From the NCBI RefSeq assembly GCF_027596085.1, contig NC_072450.1, positions 7,962,403-8,026,402 of the forward strand: a DNA stretch of 64,000 bases, written 5' to 3'. How positions within the stretch are numbered: position 1 is the stretch's first letter; every line of letters begins with the position of its first letter. Shown here in pieces: positions 63,761 to 64,000 of this stretch. Source of the stretch: Anoplopoma fimbria. Its lineage: Eukaryota > Chordata > Actinopteri > Perciformes > Anoplopomatidae. The notes under the pieces were generated by a model. That model made no database searches, was not told the origin of the DNA, and saw only the letters and a program-made list of their open reading frames with translations. A program made the position numbers and the translations under genes.

Positions 63761-63801
63761 AACATAAAACTAATTTATGTGTTTCTGTATTTTCTCTTCA
63801 G

Positions 63802-64000
63802 ATGTCATGGCGTCCGACCTACCGAAGCTCCAAGTTTCGAAATGTCTACGGAAAAGTGGGAAACCGGGAGCACTGCTTCGACGGGTTCCCCATCACCAAG
63901 AACGTCCATGACAACCACTTCTGCGCCGTCAACTCCAAGTTCCTGGCCGTCGTCACCGAGAGTGCCGGCGGAGGCTCTTTCATTGTTATACCTGTATCCC
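63802..64000 (+). CDS. coro2b: Coronin 2B exon 2 (start of WD40 propeller), open at the right edge
   Basis: Coronins are WD40-repeat actin-binding proteins that control actin filament turnover; the type II member coronin 2B is mainly neuronal. The exon follows a good acceptor (TTTCTCTTCAG at 63801) and encodes 66 codons plus one base before the window ends. It starts MSWRPTYRSSKFRNVYGK, the coronin signature that opens the propeller, and continues with GFPITKNVHDNHFCAVN and TESAGGGSFIVIPVS. These agree closely with human CORO2B (FRNVYGK, NREHCFDG) and less well with CORO2A, which has FRHVFGK at the same place. Its first codon is ATG, so it can start translation itself or continue a 5-codon upstream exon in frame. 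The rest of the protein lies outside. Paralogue a or b is unresolved. Confidence 0.95.
   Translation, partial: MSWRPTYRSSKFRNVYGKVGNREHCFDGFPITKNVHDNHFCAVNSKFLAVVTESAGGGSFIVIPVS

Overview
The window is vertebrate nuclear DNA, almost certainly from a teleost fish. Coding sequence is sparse, long introns obey GT-AG rules, (CA/TG)n tracts are very dense, and several dispersed repeats and tRNA-derived SINEs are of types common in teleost genomes. Nothing bacterial, organellar or CRISPR-like is present.

Two host genes are supported, arranged head to head. On the minus strand are the first two coding exons of an integrin alpha-11 gene (itga11): exon 1 at 15546-15498 is a signal peptide, and exon 2 at 7110-6996 starts the beta-propeller. 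They join through a split Gly codon and continue beyond the left edge. On the plus strand is coronin 2B (coro2b): a 5-codon first exon, MTVTK, at 38453-38467, then a 25.3-kb intron, then exon 2 from 63802, which begins MSWRP and runs off the right edge. The same divergent neighbours, ITGA11 and CORO2B, lie together on human 15q23, so both identifications support each other. Which teleost a/b duplicate this is cannot be told from the sequence. A possible second coro2b first exon ends at 60532 and would encode MDTGK in frame with exon 2.

Layout: 1-6995 itga11 intron 2 (open on the left); 7111-15497 itga11 intron 1; 15547-15760 itga11 5' region; 15761-38452 intergenic DNA and the coro2b 5' region; 38468-63801 coro2b intron 1. 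The intergenic stretch contains a 3.86-kb Ty3/gypsy chromovirus-like retrotransposon on the minus strand (27516-31375). It has two LTRs, a 5-bp target duplication TAAAT, and an apparent self-priming site of the Tf1/sushi type. It is dead: an internal deletion removes the gag zinc-knuckle region, protease and most of the reverse transcriptase, and one in-frame TAG interrupts the rest. The outer part of its 3' LTR has been replaced by a copy of the host DNA lying beside its 5' LTR.

The rest of the window is non-coding. It holds two tRNA-headed SINEs, a SINE tail, about ten long dinucleotide tracts, a minisatellite with higher-order structure, and several degenerate dispersed families, some present in two or three copies. 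I found no undescribed multi-gene system. The best leads are the retrotransposon's priming and U3 replacement, the possible alternative coro2b first exon, and the (UG)n tracts that follow every first-exon donor. Repeat family assignments rest on recall of common fish sequences, not on a database search.
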